Assembly (NCBI RefSeq): GCF_014170305.1
Contig: NZ_LZZT01000002.1
Coordinates: forward strand, 1-54,302
Length of the DNA stretch: 54,302 bases
Direction of reading: 5' to 3'
DNA from: Achromobacter sp. UMC71
GTDB lineage: Bacteria > Pseudomonadota > Gammaproteobacteria > Burkholderiales > Burkholderiaceae_B
Shown: in pieces, positions 24,512 to 34,221 of the stretch
Numbering within the stretch: the first letter of the stretch is position 1
Layout of the letters: each line of letters starts with the position of its first letter
The notes under the pieces: generated by a model
Told to the model about the DNA's origin: nothing
The model's input: only the letters and a program-made list of their open reading frames with translations
Databases searched by the model: none
Made by a program: the position numbers and the translations under genes

Positions 24512-25984
24512 ATGAAAAAGGCGGCAGTAGCGGGTCTGGTCGTTGCGTTGGGCGCAATTTGGACGGGCACGGCCTGGTATACGGGCCAGAAGGCCGAGGC
24601 GTTCGTCAAACAGTCGATTGACGAAGGCAACGTCGAACTCAAGAAGGTCGCCGACAAATGGGGCGTGACTGCCGTGATCGAACTGATGTCGTTCGAGCGC
24701 GGCGTGTTTTCCTCGTCCGAACGCTACCGCGTGAAGTTCACGCTGCCCGCCAAGGATGGCAAGCCGGTCGAAGAGCACGAAGTCCAGTTCACCGAGAAAC
24801 TGGATCACGGCCCCTTCCCGCTGTCGAACCTGGCGTCGGGCAAGCTGGCGCCGGCCATGGTTGCCAGCCGCTTCAAGATCGAGGAAACCCCTGCCGTCAA
24901 GGGCTGGTTCGCCGCCACCAAGGGTGCTACGCCGCTGTCGGGCGCCTACAGCGTCAGCTATGGCAAGAACATCACCGGCACGTTCAACCTGGCCCCGGCT
25001 GAAGCCACCAGCAACGCCACCACGCTGACCTTTGCCGGCATGACGGGCGATGTCGAGTACCAAACCGCCACCAAGCACGGCGTTTTCGCAATGAAAAGCG
25101 ATAGCCTGGCGCTGTCGGGTCCGGCCGACGAAAGCGACATCGTGGGCATGGCCGTCAAGGGCATCGTGTTCAACAGCGACCTGACGCCGGGCAAGAGCGA
25201 CATGCTCATGGGCAGCCAGAAGCTGACCTTCAAGGACTGGACCATTTCGTCCAAGACCCGCCCGCCCGTCCAGTTCAAGGACACCAGCCTGGCCGTGGAC
25301 CTGTCGGAAGCCGACGCCGGCGTGAGCGGCAAGATGGTGCTGGACTTCGGCATGATCAATGTCGAGAACAAGGACATGGCGGGCATGCAGTTGGCCATCG
25401 GCCTGAAGAATCTGGATCCCAAGGCGCTCAAGGCCCTGAACGACGTCTACGAAGCTGCGTCGCGCCGCATGGTGCAAGGCGGCGGCGAGAAGGCGACGCC
25501 GGATTTCACGCCTGAAGAACAGCAAGTGCTCAAGACCAACGTCGAACTGCTGCTGGCCGGCAACCCCAGCCTGTCGGTGTCGCCCTTGCAGGTGCGCACC
25601 GCCAACGGCACGTCCACCTTCAACCTGGATGTGGACCTGACCAAGCCGGCATCGGTTGACAAGCCGGCCTCGGACATGGCGATGCAAGCGATCCGCAAGC
25701 TGGACGCCAAGCTGGTGCTGTCCAAGGGCAACATGGCCGACCTGATGGCCATCCAGCCGCAGCTGCAGGGCGTGCCGGCCGACCGTGCTGCGCAGACCGC
25801 CAAGGGCCAGGCTGAAATGGTGGGCACCATGGCCACCGCCATGGGTGTTGCCAAGGTCGAAAACGACAACATCGTTTCCTACCTGAACTACGCTGACGGC
25901 CAGGTCGACTTCAACGGCAAGAAGATGCCGCTGCAGCAGTTCATGATGATGGTCATGAGCGGTGCAATGGGCGGTATGCGTTAA
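24512..25984 (+). CDS. YdgA-family (DUF945) exported protein, copy 1
   Basis: A 490-aa protein with an N-terminal uncleaved signal anchor (MKKAAVAGLVVALGAIWTGT), then a large periplasmic domain. The family cores SFERGVFSSSERYRV and DHGPFPLS are present, as are a NPSLSVSPLQV motif and a C-terminal YADGQVDFNGKKMPL. DUF945 proteins are widespread in Proteobacteria; their function is not established. The ribosome binding site is AAAGGG. A paralogue follows 132 bases downstream with the same domain order, pointing to tandem duplication. Confidence 0.88.
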   Translation: MKKAAVAGLVVALGAIWTGTAWYTGQKAEAFVKQSIDEGNVELKKVADKWGVTAVIELMSFERGVFSSSERYRVKFTLPAKDGKPVEEHEVQFTEKLDHGPFPLSNLASGKLAPAMVASRFKIEETPAVKGWFAATKGATPLSGAYSVSYGKNITGTFNLAPAEATSNATTLTFAGMTGDVEYQTATKHGVFAMKSDSLALSGPADESDIVGMAVKGIVFNSDLTPGKSDMLMGSQKLTFKDWTISSKTRPPVQFKDTSLAVDLSEADAGVSGKMVLDFGMINVENKDMAGMQLAIGLKNLDPKALKALNDVYEAASRRMVQGGGEKATPDFTPEEQQVLKTNVELLLAGNPSLSVSPLQVRTANGTSTFNLDVDLTKPASVDKPASDMAMQAIRKLDAKLVLSKGNMADLMAIQPQLQGVPADRAAQTAKGQAEMVGTMATAMGVAKVENDNIVSYLNYADGQVDFNGKKMPLQQFMMMVMSGAMGGMR

Positions 25985-26000
25985 AGTCTGCGCACGACTC

Positions 26001-26029
26001 AGGGCGCGCCGGCATGATGCCGGCGCCCT
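26001..26029 (+). terminator. Hairpin between the two ydgA-like genes
   Basis: AGGGCG(CG)CCGGCAT pairs with ATGCCGGCGCCCT, a 13-bp stem with a two-base bulge, 16 bases after the first copy's stop codon. There is only a TT after it, so it may be a partial terminator or a 3'-end stabiliser. Confidence 0.5.
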
Positions 26030-26116
26030 TCCTGGACGGGCTGCGGCGCAATCAGGCGCGGCAGCCCGTTGTTCATTGGCGGTGTGCAAGCTGACGGCAA
26101 GACCACAAGGGGCATC

Positions 26117-27550
26117 ATGAAAAAATGGGCATCGGTGAGTTGCGCCGTGGTGGCGCTGGGCGCGATCTGGACGGGCACGGCCTGGTACACCGGCAAGCAG
26201 CTGGAGGCTGGAATGGGGCCCCTGGCCGAGACGGTTGGCGCGCAGGCGCGCCAGATCGGTCTGACGATGGAGCAGTCCGTGTCATTCGAACAGGTGTCGT
26301 TCGAGCGCGGCGTGTTCACGTCGCACGCCCGCTACCGTGTCCTGTCCACCTCGTTGGACAAGGACGGCACGGCGCAAGCGCAGGACATCCAGTTCGTGGC
26401 GCGGATCGACCACGGTCCCTTCCCCCTGTTCCGGTTGTCTGAAGGCCATCTCCTGCCCGCCATGGCCGCCGCCCGCGTGCAATTGGCGCAAACGCCGCCG
26501 ACGGAGGCGTGGTTCTCCGGCGCCAAGGGCGCAGCGCCCGTGGTGGCCGAGGCCGTGGCCAGTTACGGCCAGGTGGTGTCCGGCACGTTGACGCTGGCAC
26601 CGGTCGAGTATGCCCAGGATGGCACCACGGTGAGCTTCTCGGGCTTGCAGGCCCGGGCCAGTGTGGCGTCGGACGGCAGGCACACCACGTTTGCCATCGC
26701 GACGGAGAAGATGGATTCCACCGAGCCGGTCGATCAGGCTGGCGTCACGCGTACGCGCCGTTTGTCGCTGCGCGGGCTGGACTTCTCGCATGAGTCGACC
26801 GAGACCGCCGACGGGGTGATTGCCGGCGCCAGCCAGGCGAAGATCAAGCACTGGGCCGTGGAGATCGATGATCAGCCGGTGACGTTGCGTGACCTGGTGA
26901 TGAGCGCCGACGCCAGCGGCCCGCGAAGCGCCATGAACGGCTCGTTCAAGGCGCAGATTGCGGGGATCGATGTGCGCGGTACGCAGGTGGCCAGCGTCCG
27001 GATGGGCGCCCGCGCGGTCAACGTGGATATGGCGTCTTTCCGGGCATTTCGTGACACGATGGAGCAGGCCGCGGGCCGCGCGTCGATGGGCGAAAAGATG
27101 GCAGGTATGGCGCACCTGATGACGGTCCTGCTCGCCAAGCCGGGCTTTTCGATAGACCCATTGCAGATCGACACGCCCAGCGGCCCGGCGACGTTGCGTC
27201 TGGAGGTCGCGCTGGACGCGCCCACCCTCTGGAACCGCGCACCCGCCGCGATCATGAAGGAAACCGTGAAGAAGCTGGATTTCCGCCTGAGCGTGCCCAC
27301 CGAGAGCCTGGTCGATCTGATCTCGGTGCGTGGCCTGGCCCAAGGGCAGCCGGTCGACGTCGCGCGCGACGCGGCCCGGCAGCAGGCGGACGCCATCCGC
27401 GATCGGTTCTTGGCCAGCCGCTGGGGCCACGAAGAAGGCGGCAAGTTGACGTCCCACCTGTACTACGAAGGCGGCCAGGTGGAAATCAATGGCGAGCGCA
27501 TGACAGTGGAGGCGTTCATGGCCCGGTCGCAGGTTCCCCGCTACCGCTAA
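26117..27550 (+). CDS. YdgA-family (DUF945) exported protein, copy 2
   Basis: A 477-aa paralogue of the preceding gene. Its anchor shares the VALGAIWTGTAWYTG block with copy 1. The cores SFERGVFTSHARYRV and DHGPFPLF are conserved, as is the end YYEGGQVEINGERMTV. The middle regions have diverged strongly, so the duplication is old. I start at MKKWASVS, aligned with the copy 1 N-terminus. Function unknown; the pair may have split roles. Confidence 0.87.
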   Translation: MKKWASVSCAVVALGAIWTGTAWYTGKQLEAGMGPLAETVGAQARQIGLTMEQSVSFEQVSFERGVFTSHARYRVLSTSLDKDGTAQAQDIQFVARIDHGPFPLFRLSEGHLLPAMAAARVQLAQTPPTEAWFSGAKGAAPVVAEAVASYGQVVSGTLTLAPVEYAQDGTTVSFSGLQARASVASDGRHTTFAIATEKMDSTEPVDQAGVTRTRRLSLRGLDFSHESTETADGVIAGASQAKIKHWAVEIDDQPVTLRDLVMSADASGPRSAMNGSFKAQIAGIDVRGTQVASVRMGARAVNVDMASFRAFRDTMEQAAGRASMGEKMAGMAHLMTVLLAKPGFSIDPLQIDTPSGPATLRLEVALDAPTLWNRAPAAIMKETVKKLDFRLSVPTESLVDLISVRGLAQGQPVDVARDAARQQADAIRDRFLASRWGHEEGGKLTSHLYYEGGQVEINGERMTVEAFMARSQVPRYR

Positions 27551-27590
27551 GGTCCACCGGACCCGCGCCGGGGCGCGCGTCCGCGGAACT

Positions 27591-28799
27591 TCAGGCCGGC
27601 AAGGCCCCCGCCGCCACGTCACCGTTGCGCAGCACCGCCACATGGAAGCGCTTGTCGGCGGCTTTCATGATGTCTTGCGTGGGATCGCCCTGCACCAGCA
27701 ACAGGTCGGCCACATTGCCTTCCACCACAGCGCCGTGCCGCTCCATGCCCATCAGGTCATGGCCGCGCGAGGTGCCAGCGATCAACGCGTCCACGGGCGT
27801 CATGCCGAATTCGACCATGTAGGCCAGTTCCATGGCGTTGTCGCCATGCAGATTGAACGGCGTGCCGGCATCGGTGCCCAGTGCGATGCGCCCGCCCGCC
27901 TTGTAGTACATCTGGATGGATTCGCGGTGGCGTTGTTCCACCGCGCGGGCTTTTTCCACCGCATAGGCGGGAATGCCATTGTCGGCGTTGGCCACGATGT
28001 TGCGCACCGCGGCGATGGTGGGCACCAGATAGGTCTGGGCTTGCAGCATTTCGCGCAGGCAGTCTTCGTCCATGAAGATGCCGTGCTCGATGGAGTCGAT
28101 GCCCGCGCGTACCGCGTTCAGGATGCCCTGGGTGCCTTGCGCGTGGCTGGCCGTGCTTTTGCGAAAGCGCTTGGCCTCGTGCACGCCGGCCTTCATTTCG
28201 TCGAAGCTGTAGTGCGCGTCCATGGGGCTGACGCCCGGCGTCATGACGCCGCCGGTGGCCATGATCTTGACCAGGTCACAGCCGGCATGGACTTGCTCGC
28301 GCACGGCCTTGACCACTTCCTCGCAGCCGTCGGCAACGCGGCCGATACGGTTGCCGTGGCCGCCCGTCATGCAGATGATGCGGCCCGAGGCTTTGATGGC
28401 CGGCCCGGGAAAGACGCCACGCGCGATCGCGTCGCGCACCCCGAATTCCAGGTAGTCCTTACCGCCGCAATCGCGCAGCGCCGTGAATCCGCCGCGCAGC
28501 GCCGCCTGGGCGTTCTCGAGCGCGGTCAACGTGATCTGCGCCGGCCCCTGTTTGGCCATCTGGGTTTGCGGGTCCGCGCCGCCGGTATAGACCAGGTGCA
28601 CATGGCAATCGGCCAGGCTAGGCATCAGCGTCATGCCGGTGGTGTCCACCCGCCGTCCGGCAAAGCCCGTGAATTCGCCGGCCGGCGCCACGCGCACGAT
28701 GCGCTCGTCTTCGACCAGCACGCCGTGGCTGGGCAGGACTTTTCCATGCCCGTCGAACACCTTGCCGCCGATGAACAGGGTTTGCCGCGTTGCCGTCAT
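27591..28799 (-). CDS. Metal-dependent amidohydrolase (Xaa-Pro dipeptidase/imidazolonase-like)
   Basis: A 402-aa amidohydrolase-superfamily enzyme. Binuclear-centre residues are readable: His66 and His68 (CHVHL), the bridging carboxylated Lys178 (DLVKIMATGG), His219 (ASHAQG), His239 (SIEHG) and Asp310 (GTDAGTPF). There is no signal peptide. It resembles the subgroup that hydrolyses N-acyl or Xaa-Pro type dipeptides. It starts 26 bases after the stop of the ABC ATPase gene, so it is the last gene of the importer operon and probably acts on the imported compound. The exact substrate is unknown. Confidence 0.88.
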   Translation of the reverse strand: MTATRQTLFIGGKVFDGHGKVLPSHGVLVEDERIVRVAPAGEFTGFAGRRVDTTGMTLMPSLADCHVHLVYTGGADPQTQMAKQGPAQITLTALENAQAALRGGFTALRDCGGKDYLEFGVRDAIARGVFPGPAIKASGRIICMTGGHGNRIGRVADGCEEVVKAVREQVHAGCDLVKIMATGGVMTPGVSPMDAHYSFDEMKAGVHEAKRFRKSTASHAQGTQGILNAVRAGIDSIEHGIFMDEDCLREMLQAQTYLVPTIAAVRNIVANADNGIPAYAVEKARAVEQRHRESIQMYYKAGGRIALGTDAGTPFNLHGDNAMELAYMVEFGMTPVDALIAGTSRGHDLMGMERHGAVVEGNVADLLLVQGDPTQDIMKAADKRFHVAVLRNGDVAAGALPA

Positions 28800-28825
28800 G
28801 TCTCGCTCCTAGTCGTGGGTGACCC

Positions 28826-30553
28826 CTAGCCGATCACTTCCAGCCCCTCGCGGGACATGGCTTGCAGGCGGGGCATCAGCCCCAGCAGGTGCTGGCTGTA
28901 GGGATGTTGAGGATGTTCGAACAGGGCTTCGGTATCGGCCACTTCCAGCAATTCGCCGTAACGCATCACGCCGACGCGGTCGCACATCTGGCGGATGACC
29001 GGCAGGTCGTGGCTGATGAACAGCATGGTCAGGCCCAGCTGTTCCTGCAGGTCCTTGAGCAGGTTCAGGATCTGCGCCTGGATGGACACGTCCAGCGCCG
29101 AGGTAGGCTCGTCGCAGATCAGGAAGCGCGGCCGCGTGGCCAGGGCGCGCGCGATGCAGATGCGCTGGCGCTGGCCGCCGGAGAATTCGTGCGGAAAGCG
29201 TTCGGCGGCACGGTCGCCCAGCCCGACGACGTCGAGCAGGTCGGCTACGATCTGGCGGGTTTCGGCTTCATTTGCCGCCAGCTTGTGAAAGCGGATCGGC
29301 TCGGCCACGATGTCCAGCACGCGCATGCGGGGATTGAGCGAAGAGAACGGGTCCTGGAAAATCATCTGGATCTGGCGGCGGAACGGATTGAGCTGCTTTT
29401 CGCCCTTGAGCGCCGTCAGGTCGGTGCCGCCGAAATGGACCGAGCCTTCGCTGGGCGTGTACAGCCCCGAGATCAGCCGCGCCACGGTGGACTTGCCCGA
29501 GCCGGATTCGCCGACCAGGCCGAACACCTCGCCTTCGCCGATCGAGAAATTGACGCGCTTGACGGCATCCAGCGTGCGCTGGTTGCGCTTGAGCAGCGCG
29601 CTCTTGAGCACGAAGCGCATGGACAGGTCCTTGACCTGTACCAGCGGGCCGCCGGTAGCCGCGCCGAAGTCGCGGCGCTGGCCCAGCCAGTGCGTGGCCA
29701 GGTCCAGCGGCTTGGCCGGCGTCTTGACGTCTTCGATATAGGTGACCAGCGGAAAGCGCTTGAGTTTGATGTCCGGGCGCGGCACGGCCGAGATCAGGCT
29801 GCGGGTGTAGGGATGGTCGGGATCGCCCAGGATCTTGGCGGTGGGCCCTTGTTCGACCAGCTTGCCGTGGTAAAGCACGGCTACCCGGTCGGTGACGTCG
29901 GCAATCACACCCATGTCGTGGGTGATGATGATCATGCCGACCTGTTCCTGGCGGCAGAGCTTTTTCAAGAGCTCGAGAATCTGCGCCTGGATGGACACGT
30001 CCAGCGCCGTGGTGGGTTCGTCCGCGATAATCACTTCGGGTTCGCAGCACAGCGCCAGCGCGATCACCACGCGTTGCCGCATGCCGCCCGAGAACTGGTG
30101 CGGATACTGCTGCACGCGCAGCTCGGGCTGGTCGATGCCGACCTGCGCCAGCAGCTGCACGGCGCGCTTCTTGGCCGCGTCGTGTGATAGGTCCAGGTGC
30201 ACCAGCATGGTTTCAACCAGTTGGCTTTCCACGGTCTGCAACGGGTCCAGCGAGGTCAGCGGGTCCTGGAAGATCATGCCGATGCGGCGGCCGCGCACTT
30301 TGCGCTGTTGCGCGGGAGTGAGCGTGTCGATGCGTTCGCCGTTGAGCCTTACGGCGCCGCCGGCCAGGCGGCCGGGCGCTTCCAGCAGGCCGATCACCGC
30401 GTTGCCGATGGTGGACTTGCCGGCGCCGGATTCGCCGACCACGCCCAGGATTTCGCCTTTTTCCAGCGACAGCGAGACGCCGTCCACGGCGACCAGGGTG
30501 CCGCGGCGGCTGGGGAATTCAATGCGGATATCGTCGATGTTGAGCAGGGCCAT
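28826..30553 (-). CDS. Dipeptide-type ABC importer, fused double ATPase
   Basis: A 575-aa protein with two complete ABC domains, equivalent to DppD and DppF fused, as in GsiA. First domain: Walker A GESGAGKST, signature FSGGMRQRV, Walker B VIIADEPTTALDVS. Second domain: GESGSGKST, FSGGQRQRI, FLICDEPTSALDVS. An oligopeptide-type linker (SAVPRPDIKLKRFPL) joins them. It powers the two permeases encoded just upstream and starts 7 bases after the stop of permease C. Confidence 0.93.
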   Translation of the reverse strand: MALLNIDDIRIEFPSRRGTLVAVDGVSLSLEKGEILGVVGESGAGKSTIGNAVIGLLEAPGRLAGGAVRLNGERIDTLTPAQQRKVRGRRIGMIFQDPLTSLDPLQTVESQLVETMLVHLDLSHDAAKKRAVQLLAQVGIDQPELRVQQYPHQFSGGMRQRVVIALALCCEPEVIIADEPTTALDVSIQAQILELLKKLCRQEQVGMIIITHDMGVIADVTDRVAVLYHGKLVEQGPTAKILGDPDHPYTRSLISAVPRPDIKLKRFPLVTYIEDVKTPAKPLDLATHWLGQRRDFGAATGGPLVQVKDLSMRFVLKSALLKRNQRTLDAVKRVNFSIGEGEVFGLVGESGSGKSTVARLISGLYTPSEGSVHFGGTDLTALKGEKQLNPFRRQIQMIFQDPFSSLNPRMRVLDIVAEPIRFHKLAANEAETRQIVADLLDVVGLGDRAAERFPHEFSGGQRQRICIARALATRPRFLICDEPTSALDVSIQAQILNLLKDLQEQLGLTMLFISHDLPVIRQMCDRVGVMRYGELLEVADTEALFEHPQHPYSQHLLGLMPRLQAMSREGLEVIG

Positions 30554-30560
30554 GACGTCC

Positions 30561-31487
30561 TCAGCGCAGCTTGGGGTTGAGCGCGTCGCGCAGCCAGTCG
30601 CCCAGCAGATTGACCGACAGCACCAGCGCCACCAGCGCGATGCCGGGGAAGATGGAGATCCACCACATGCCCGAGAACAGATAGCTGTTGCCGATGCGGA
30701 TCAGCGTGCCCAGCGACGGCGCGGTGGGCGGCAGGCCCACGCCCAGGAACGACAAGGTGGCTTCGGTGATGATGGCGATGGCCAGGTGGATGGTGGCGAT
30801 GACCAGCACCGGGCCCATGACGTTGGGCAGGATATGGCGGCGCAGGATGGTGATGCGGCCGATGCCGATGAGCCGGGCCGCCTGCACGTATTCCTTGTTG
30901 CGCTCGACCAGTGTGGAGCCGCGCACGGTGCGCGCGTACTGCACCCAGCCGGAGATGCCGATGGCGAAGATCAGCACGTAGAGCGCCAGCTGGTCGTGCA
31001 TGTCGCGCGGCAAAAGGCCGCGGGCCACGCCGTCGATCAGCAGGGCCACCAGGATGGCGGGGAACGACAGCTGGACGTCGGCGATGCGCATGATGAAGCT
31101 GTCGACGCGGCCGCCAGCGTAGCCGCTGATGAGGCCCAGCGTGACGCCCAGCACCATCGAGAACAGCACCGAGGCGACGCCCACCAGCAGCGATACCCGC
31201 GAGCCATACATCACGGCCGACAGGATGTCGCGGCCCTGGTCGTCGGTGCCCAGCAGGAAATCGGGGCTGCCGCCCTCTTCCCAGGCGGGCGGCGTGTTGG
31301 CGTCCATGATGTTCACGGAGGCCAGGTCGAACGGGTTGTGCGGCGCGATCAGGGGCGCGCCCAGCGCGCCCAGCACGATGACCAACGTGACGGCGGCGGC
31401 GATGATGGCGCCCGGCGAGCGTTTGAAGCTGTGCCAGAGGTCGCTGTCGGCGGCGCGTGTGAAAAAGGGAGCGATGCGGGCAATCAT
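30561..31487 (-). CDS. Dipeptide-type ABC permease, DppC-like
   Basis: A 308-aa inner-membrane permease with about six transmembrane segments and the DppC N-terminal domain (FKRSPGAIIAAAVTLVIVLG). The EAA-type loop follows (EYVQAARLIGIGRITILRRH), and the family HILPNVMGPVLVIAT segment comes next. It sits between permease B and the ATPase, with 10- and 7-base gaps. Confidence 0.92.
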   Translation of the reverse strand: MIARIAPFFTRAADSDLWHSFKRSPGAIIAAAVTLVIVLGALGAPLIAPHNPFDLASVNIMDANTPPAWEEGGSPDFLLGTDDQGRDILSAVMYGSRVSLLVGVASVLFSMVLGVTLGLISGYAGGRVDSFIMRIADVQLSFPAILVALLIDGVARGLLPRDMHDQLALYVLIFAIGISGWVQYARTVRGSTLVERNKEYVQAARLIGIGRITILRRHILPNVMGPVLVIATIHLAIAIITEATLSFLGVGLPPTAPSLGTLIRIGNSYLFSGMWWISIFPGIALVALVLSVNLLGDWLRDALNPKLR

Positions 31488-31497
31488 GTGGGTTCCC

Positions 31498-32469
31498 TTA
31501 TTTGCTCTGCACGCGCAGGCGCGGATCGACGGCGAAATACAGCAGATCGACCACCAGGTTGATGACGACGAACATGAAGGCGATCAGCACCAGATAGGCG
31601 GCCATCACCGGGATGTCGACCATGCTGATGGCCTGGATGAACAGCAGCCCCATGCCCGGCCACTGGAACACCGTCTCGGTGATGATGGCGAAGGCGATGA
31701 TGGACCCCAGCTGCAGGCCGGTGATGGTGATGACCGGCACCATGGTGTTCTTGAGCGCGTGGCGGAAATTGATGAGCCGCTCGGGCAGGCCGCGGGCACG
31801 CGCGAATTTGATGAAATCGGCGCGCAGCACTTCCAGCATCTCGGCACGCACCAACCGCATGATCAAGGTCATCTGGAATAGCGCCAGCGTGATGGCGGGC
31901 ATGATCAGCGCCAGCAGGCCGGATTTGGTCAGAAAGCCTGTGGTCCACCAGCCCAGCCCGACCACGTCGCCGCGGCCGAAACTGGGCAGCCATCGCAGCT
32001 GCACGCCGAAGAACAGGATGAGCAGGATGCCGATCAGGAAGGTCGGCAGGGAAATGCCGATCAGTGAGACGGCCATGAAGGCCTTGGACAGCACGCCGTG
32101 GCGCTTGAGCGCGGTGTAGATGCCCATCGGAATGCCCAGCGCCAGCGCCATCACGGCGGACACGAAGGACAGCTCCAGCGTGGCGGGCATGCGTTCTTCA
32201 AGCAGTTCGCTGACCGGCCGGCGGTGGCGGTACGAAATGCCGAAGTCGCCGCGCGCCGCATTGGCGACGAAATGCGCGTACTGCACCACGAACGGGTCAT
32301 TCAGGCCCAGCTGTTCACGCAGCTGATCGCGCTGTTCGGGCGTGGTGTCCTGGCCCACCATGCTGGCGATCGGATCGCCGACATAACGGAACATGGAGAA
32401 CGCGATCAGCGCCACCGTCAACATCACCAGCACCGACTGGATCAGCCGCTGCGCAATAAAGGAAAGCAT
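31498..32469 (-). CDS. Dipeptide-type ABC permease, DppB-like
   Basis: A 323-aa inner-membrane permease. It begins MLSFIAQRLIQSVLVMLTVA, the DppB-type first helix, and has about six transmembrane segments. The EAA-type loop is the FIKFARARGLPERLINFRH stretch. It forms the translocation channel with the DppC-like partner. The gap of about 144 bases from the binding-protein gene contains a strong hairpin, common where binding-protein mRNA is kept more abundant than permease mRNA. Confidence 0.92.
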   Translation of the reverse strand: MLSFIAQRLIQSVLVMLTVALIAFSMFRYVGDPIASMVGQDTTPEQRDQLREQLGLNDPFVVQYAHFVANAARGDFGISYRHRRPVSELLEERMPATLELSFVSAVMALALGIPMGIYTALKRHGVLSKAFMAVSLIGISLPTFLIGILLILFFGVQLRWLPSFGRGDVVGLGWWTTGFLTKSGLLALIMPAITLALFQMTLIMRLVRAEMLEVLRADFIKFARARGLPERLINFRHALKNTMVPVITITGLQLGSIIAFAIITETVFQWPGMGLLFIQAISMVDIPVMAAYLVLIAFMFVVINLVVDLLYFAVDPRLRVQSK

Positions 32470-32584
32470 GGTCGGATGCCCTCTTGGTCGGATAACGCCG
32501 GGCCGCGCGTTGCCCTGGGCGGCAAGCGGGGCTGGGCCGGGCGCGCCCGGGCGGCGGCGAGCCGCCCGGCGTTCGCTTCAGCAA

Positions 32585-32607
32585 GGGCCCGCGAGCGCCG
32601 CGGGCCC
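32585..32607 (-). other. Hairpin between binding-protein and permease genes
   Basis: GGGCCCGCG pairs exactly with CGCGGGCCC around a five-base loop, shortly after the binding-protein stop codon on the minus strand. There is no T-run. It probably stabilises the 3' end of the upstream message or partly attenuates transcription. Confidence 0.5.
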
Positions 32608-32613
32608 GGGGGA

Positions 32614-34221
32614 CTACGGCAGGACGACGTCGCGCAGGTCGAGCACGTCGTCGGCGCGCTGGATGACCTTGATGTTGTCTTTCACGCCCCACGACATCGG
32701 CTGCTGGTGCAACGGCAGATACCCGAAGTCGCTGCGCACGATGCCGAAGGCTTCCTTGATTATTGCATTGCGCTTGGCCTGATCGGTTTCCACGCCGATC
32801 TTGTTGGTCAGCTCGTCGACCTTCTTGTTGCAGTAGCCACCCAGGTTGAACTGGCCGGCGGCCGTTTTGGCGTCGCGGCACGACGTCAGGTTCAGCAGCG
32901 TGTTGTGCGCGTCGGTGGAGCTGGGCGTCCAGCCCAGCATGTACATGCTGGTCTGGTTGCCGGCCTGCAGCAGGATCTTGCCGAAATATTTGGACTTGGT
33001 CTGCGCCAGCAGGTTGATCTTGATGCCCACGCGCGCCAGCATGCCGGCAACGGCCTGGCAGACCTTTTCGTCATTGACGTAACGGTCGTTGGGGCAGTCC
33101 ATCGTGACGGTAAAGCCCTTGGGGTAGCCCGCCTCGGCCAGCAGCTTCTTGGCGCGTTCGGGGTCCGGCTTGTAGGGCGCGCCGAACGATTCATCGTAGC
33201 CGTTGATCGCGGTGGCGATCAGCGAACCCAGCGGCTTGGCCGCGTTGCGCATGATCTTTTCGTTGATGGCCTTGGTGTCCACGGCCAGCACCACCGCTTC
33301 GCGCACCTTCGGATCCTTGAACGGGTTCTTGCCCTTCACGTCCGAGAACAGCAGTTCGTCGCGGTCCTGGTCCATGCCGATGAAGATGGCGCGGGCTTCG
33401 GGCGCGGTCAGCGGCTTGACGCCCTTGGCGTCTTCCAGGCGCTTCCAGTCCTGCACCGGCACGGGCTGGACCAGGTCCATTTCACCGGAGATCAGCGCGG
33501 CCACGCGGGTAGCTTCCTGCGTGATCGGCTGGAAGATGACCTCGTCCACGTTGGTCTTGATGTCTTTGTTCCAGTAGCCGTCGTAGCGCTTGAGCACGGT
33601 CTTCACGTCCGGCTGGCGCGAGACCAGCATGAACGGTCCGGTGCCGTTGGCGTTGATATTGGCGTAGTTGCCCTGATTGTCGCCCTTGACGTTGGTGGCC
33701 TCGGTAGTCTTGTTCTTTTCTGACCACGACTTGCTCATGATGTACAGGAACACCCATTCGCGCGGCAGGATCGGGTTGGGCGTAGGCGTGGTGACTTCGA
33801 TGGTGTAGTCGTCGACCTTCTTGATGTCGGACGCCTTGGCGCCGTAGCCCTTCATGTCGGAGCCCGGCGTGAGGCTGCGCTTCCAGGAGAAGATGACGTC
33901 GTCGGCCGTGAACGGCGAGCCATCATGGAATTTCACGCCGCGGCGCAGCTTGAACACCCATTTGGTGGGCTCCGGGTTTTCCCAGCTTTCCGCCAACAAG
34001 GGCGTCAGTTTCAGGTTGCCGTCGTAGCCGGCCAGCGTTTCATAGATGTTGCCCTGGAAACCCAGCGTGAAGGTTTCGTTCAGCGCCATCGGATCCATCG
34101 ACGTGGCGTCGCCTTGATACGACCAGTGGAAGGTCTTGGCGGCCGCGCCGGCGCTGAATGCCAATGAGGCAGTCAGGGCAGCTGCCAGCGCCGCTTGCTT
34201 GATGTGGGGGAAAGTACGCAT
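32614..34221 (-). CDS. Dipeptide-type ABC importer binding protein
   Basis: A 535-aa periplasmic protein of solute-binding family 5 (DppA/OppA type). Residues 1-28 form a Sec signal peptide ending SAGAAA-KTF. The mature part has the family segments DATSMDPMALNE, PLLAESWE and WVFKLRRGVKFHDGSPFT. It delivers peptides, or possibly opines or glutathione-like ligands, to the permeases. I start at the MRTFPHIK methionine; a methionine three codons earlier sits one base from GGAG, too close. It is the first gene of the operon. The ligand is inferred only at family level. Confidence 0.92.
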   Translation of the reverse strand: MRTFPHIKQAALAAALTASLAFSAGAAAKTFHWSYQGDATSMDPMALNETFTLGFQGNIYETLAGYDGNLKLTPLLAESWENPEPTKWVFKLRRGVKFHDGSPFTADDVIFSWKRSLTPGSDMKGYGAKASDIKKVDDYTIEVTTPTPNPILPREWVFLYIMSKSWSEKNKTTEATNVKGDNQGNYANINANGTGPFMLVSRQPDVKTVLKRYDGYWNKDIKTNVDEVIFQPITQEATRVAALISGEMDLVQPVPVQDWKRLEDAKGVKPLTAPEARAIFIGMDQDRDELLFSDVKGKNPFKDPKVREAVVLAVDTKAINEKIMRNAAKPLGSLIATAINGYDESFGAPYKPDPERAKKLLAEAGYPKGFTVTMDCPNDRYVNDEKVCQAVAGMLARVGIKINLLAQTKSKYFGKILLQAGNQTSMYMLGWTPSSTDAHNTLLNLTSCRDAKTAAGQFNLGGYCNKKVDELTNKIGVETDQAKRNAIIKEAFGIVRSDFGYLPLHQQPMSWGVKDNIKVIQRADDVLDLRDVVLP

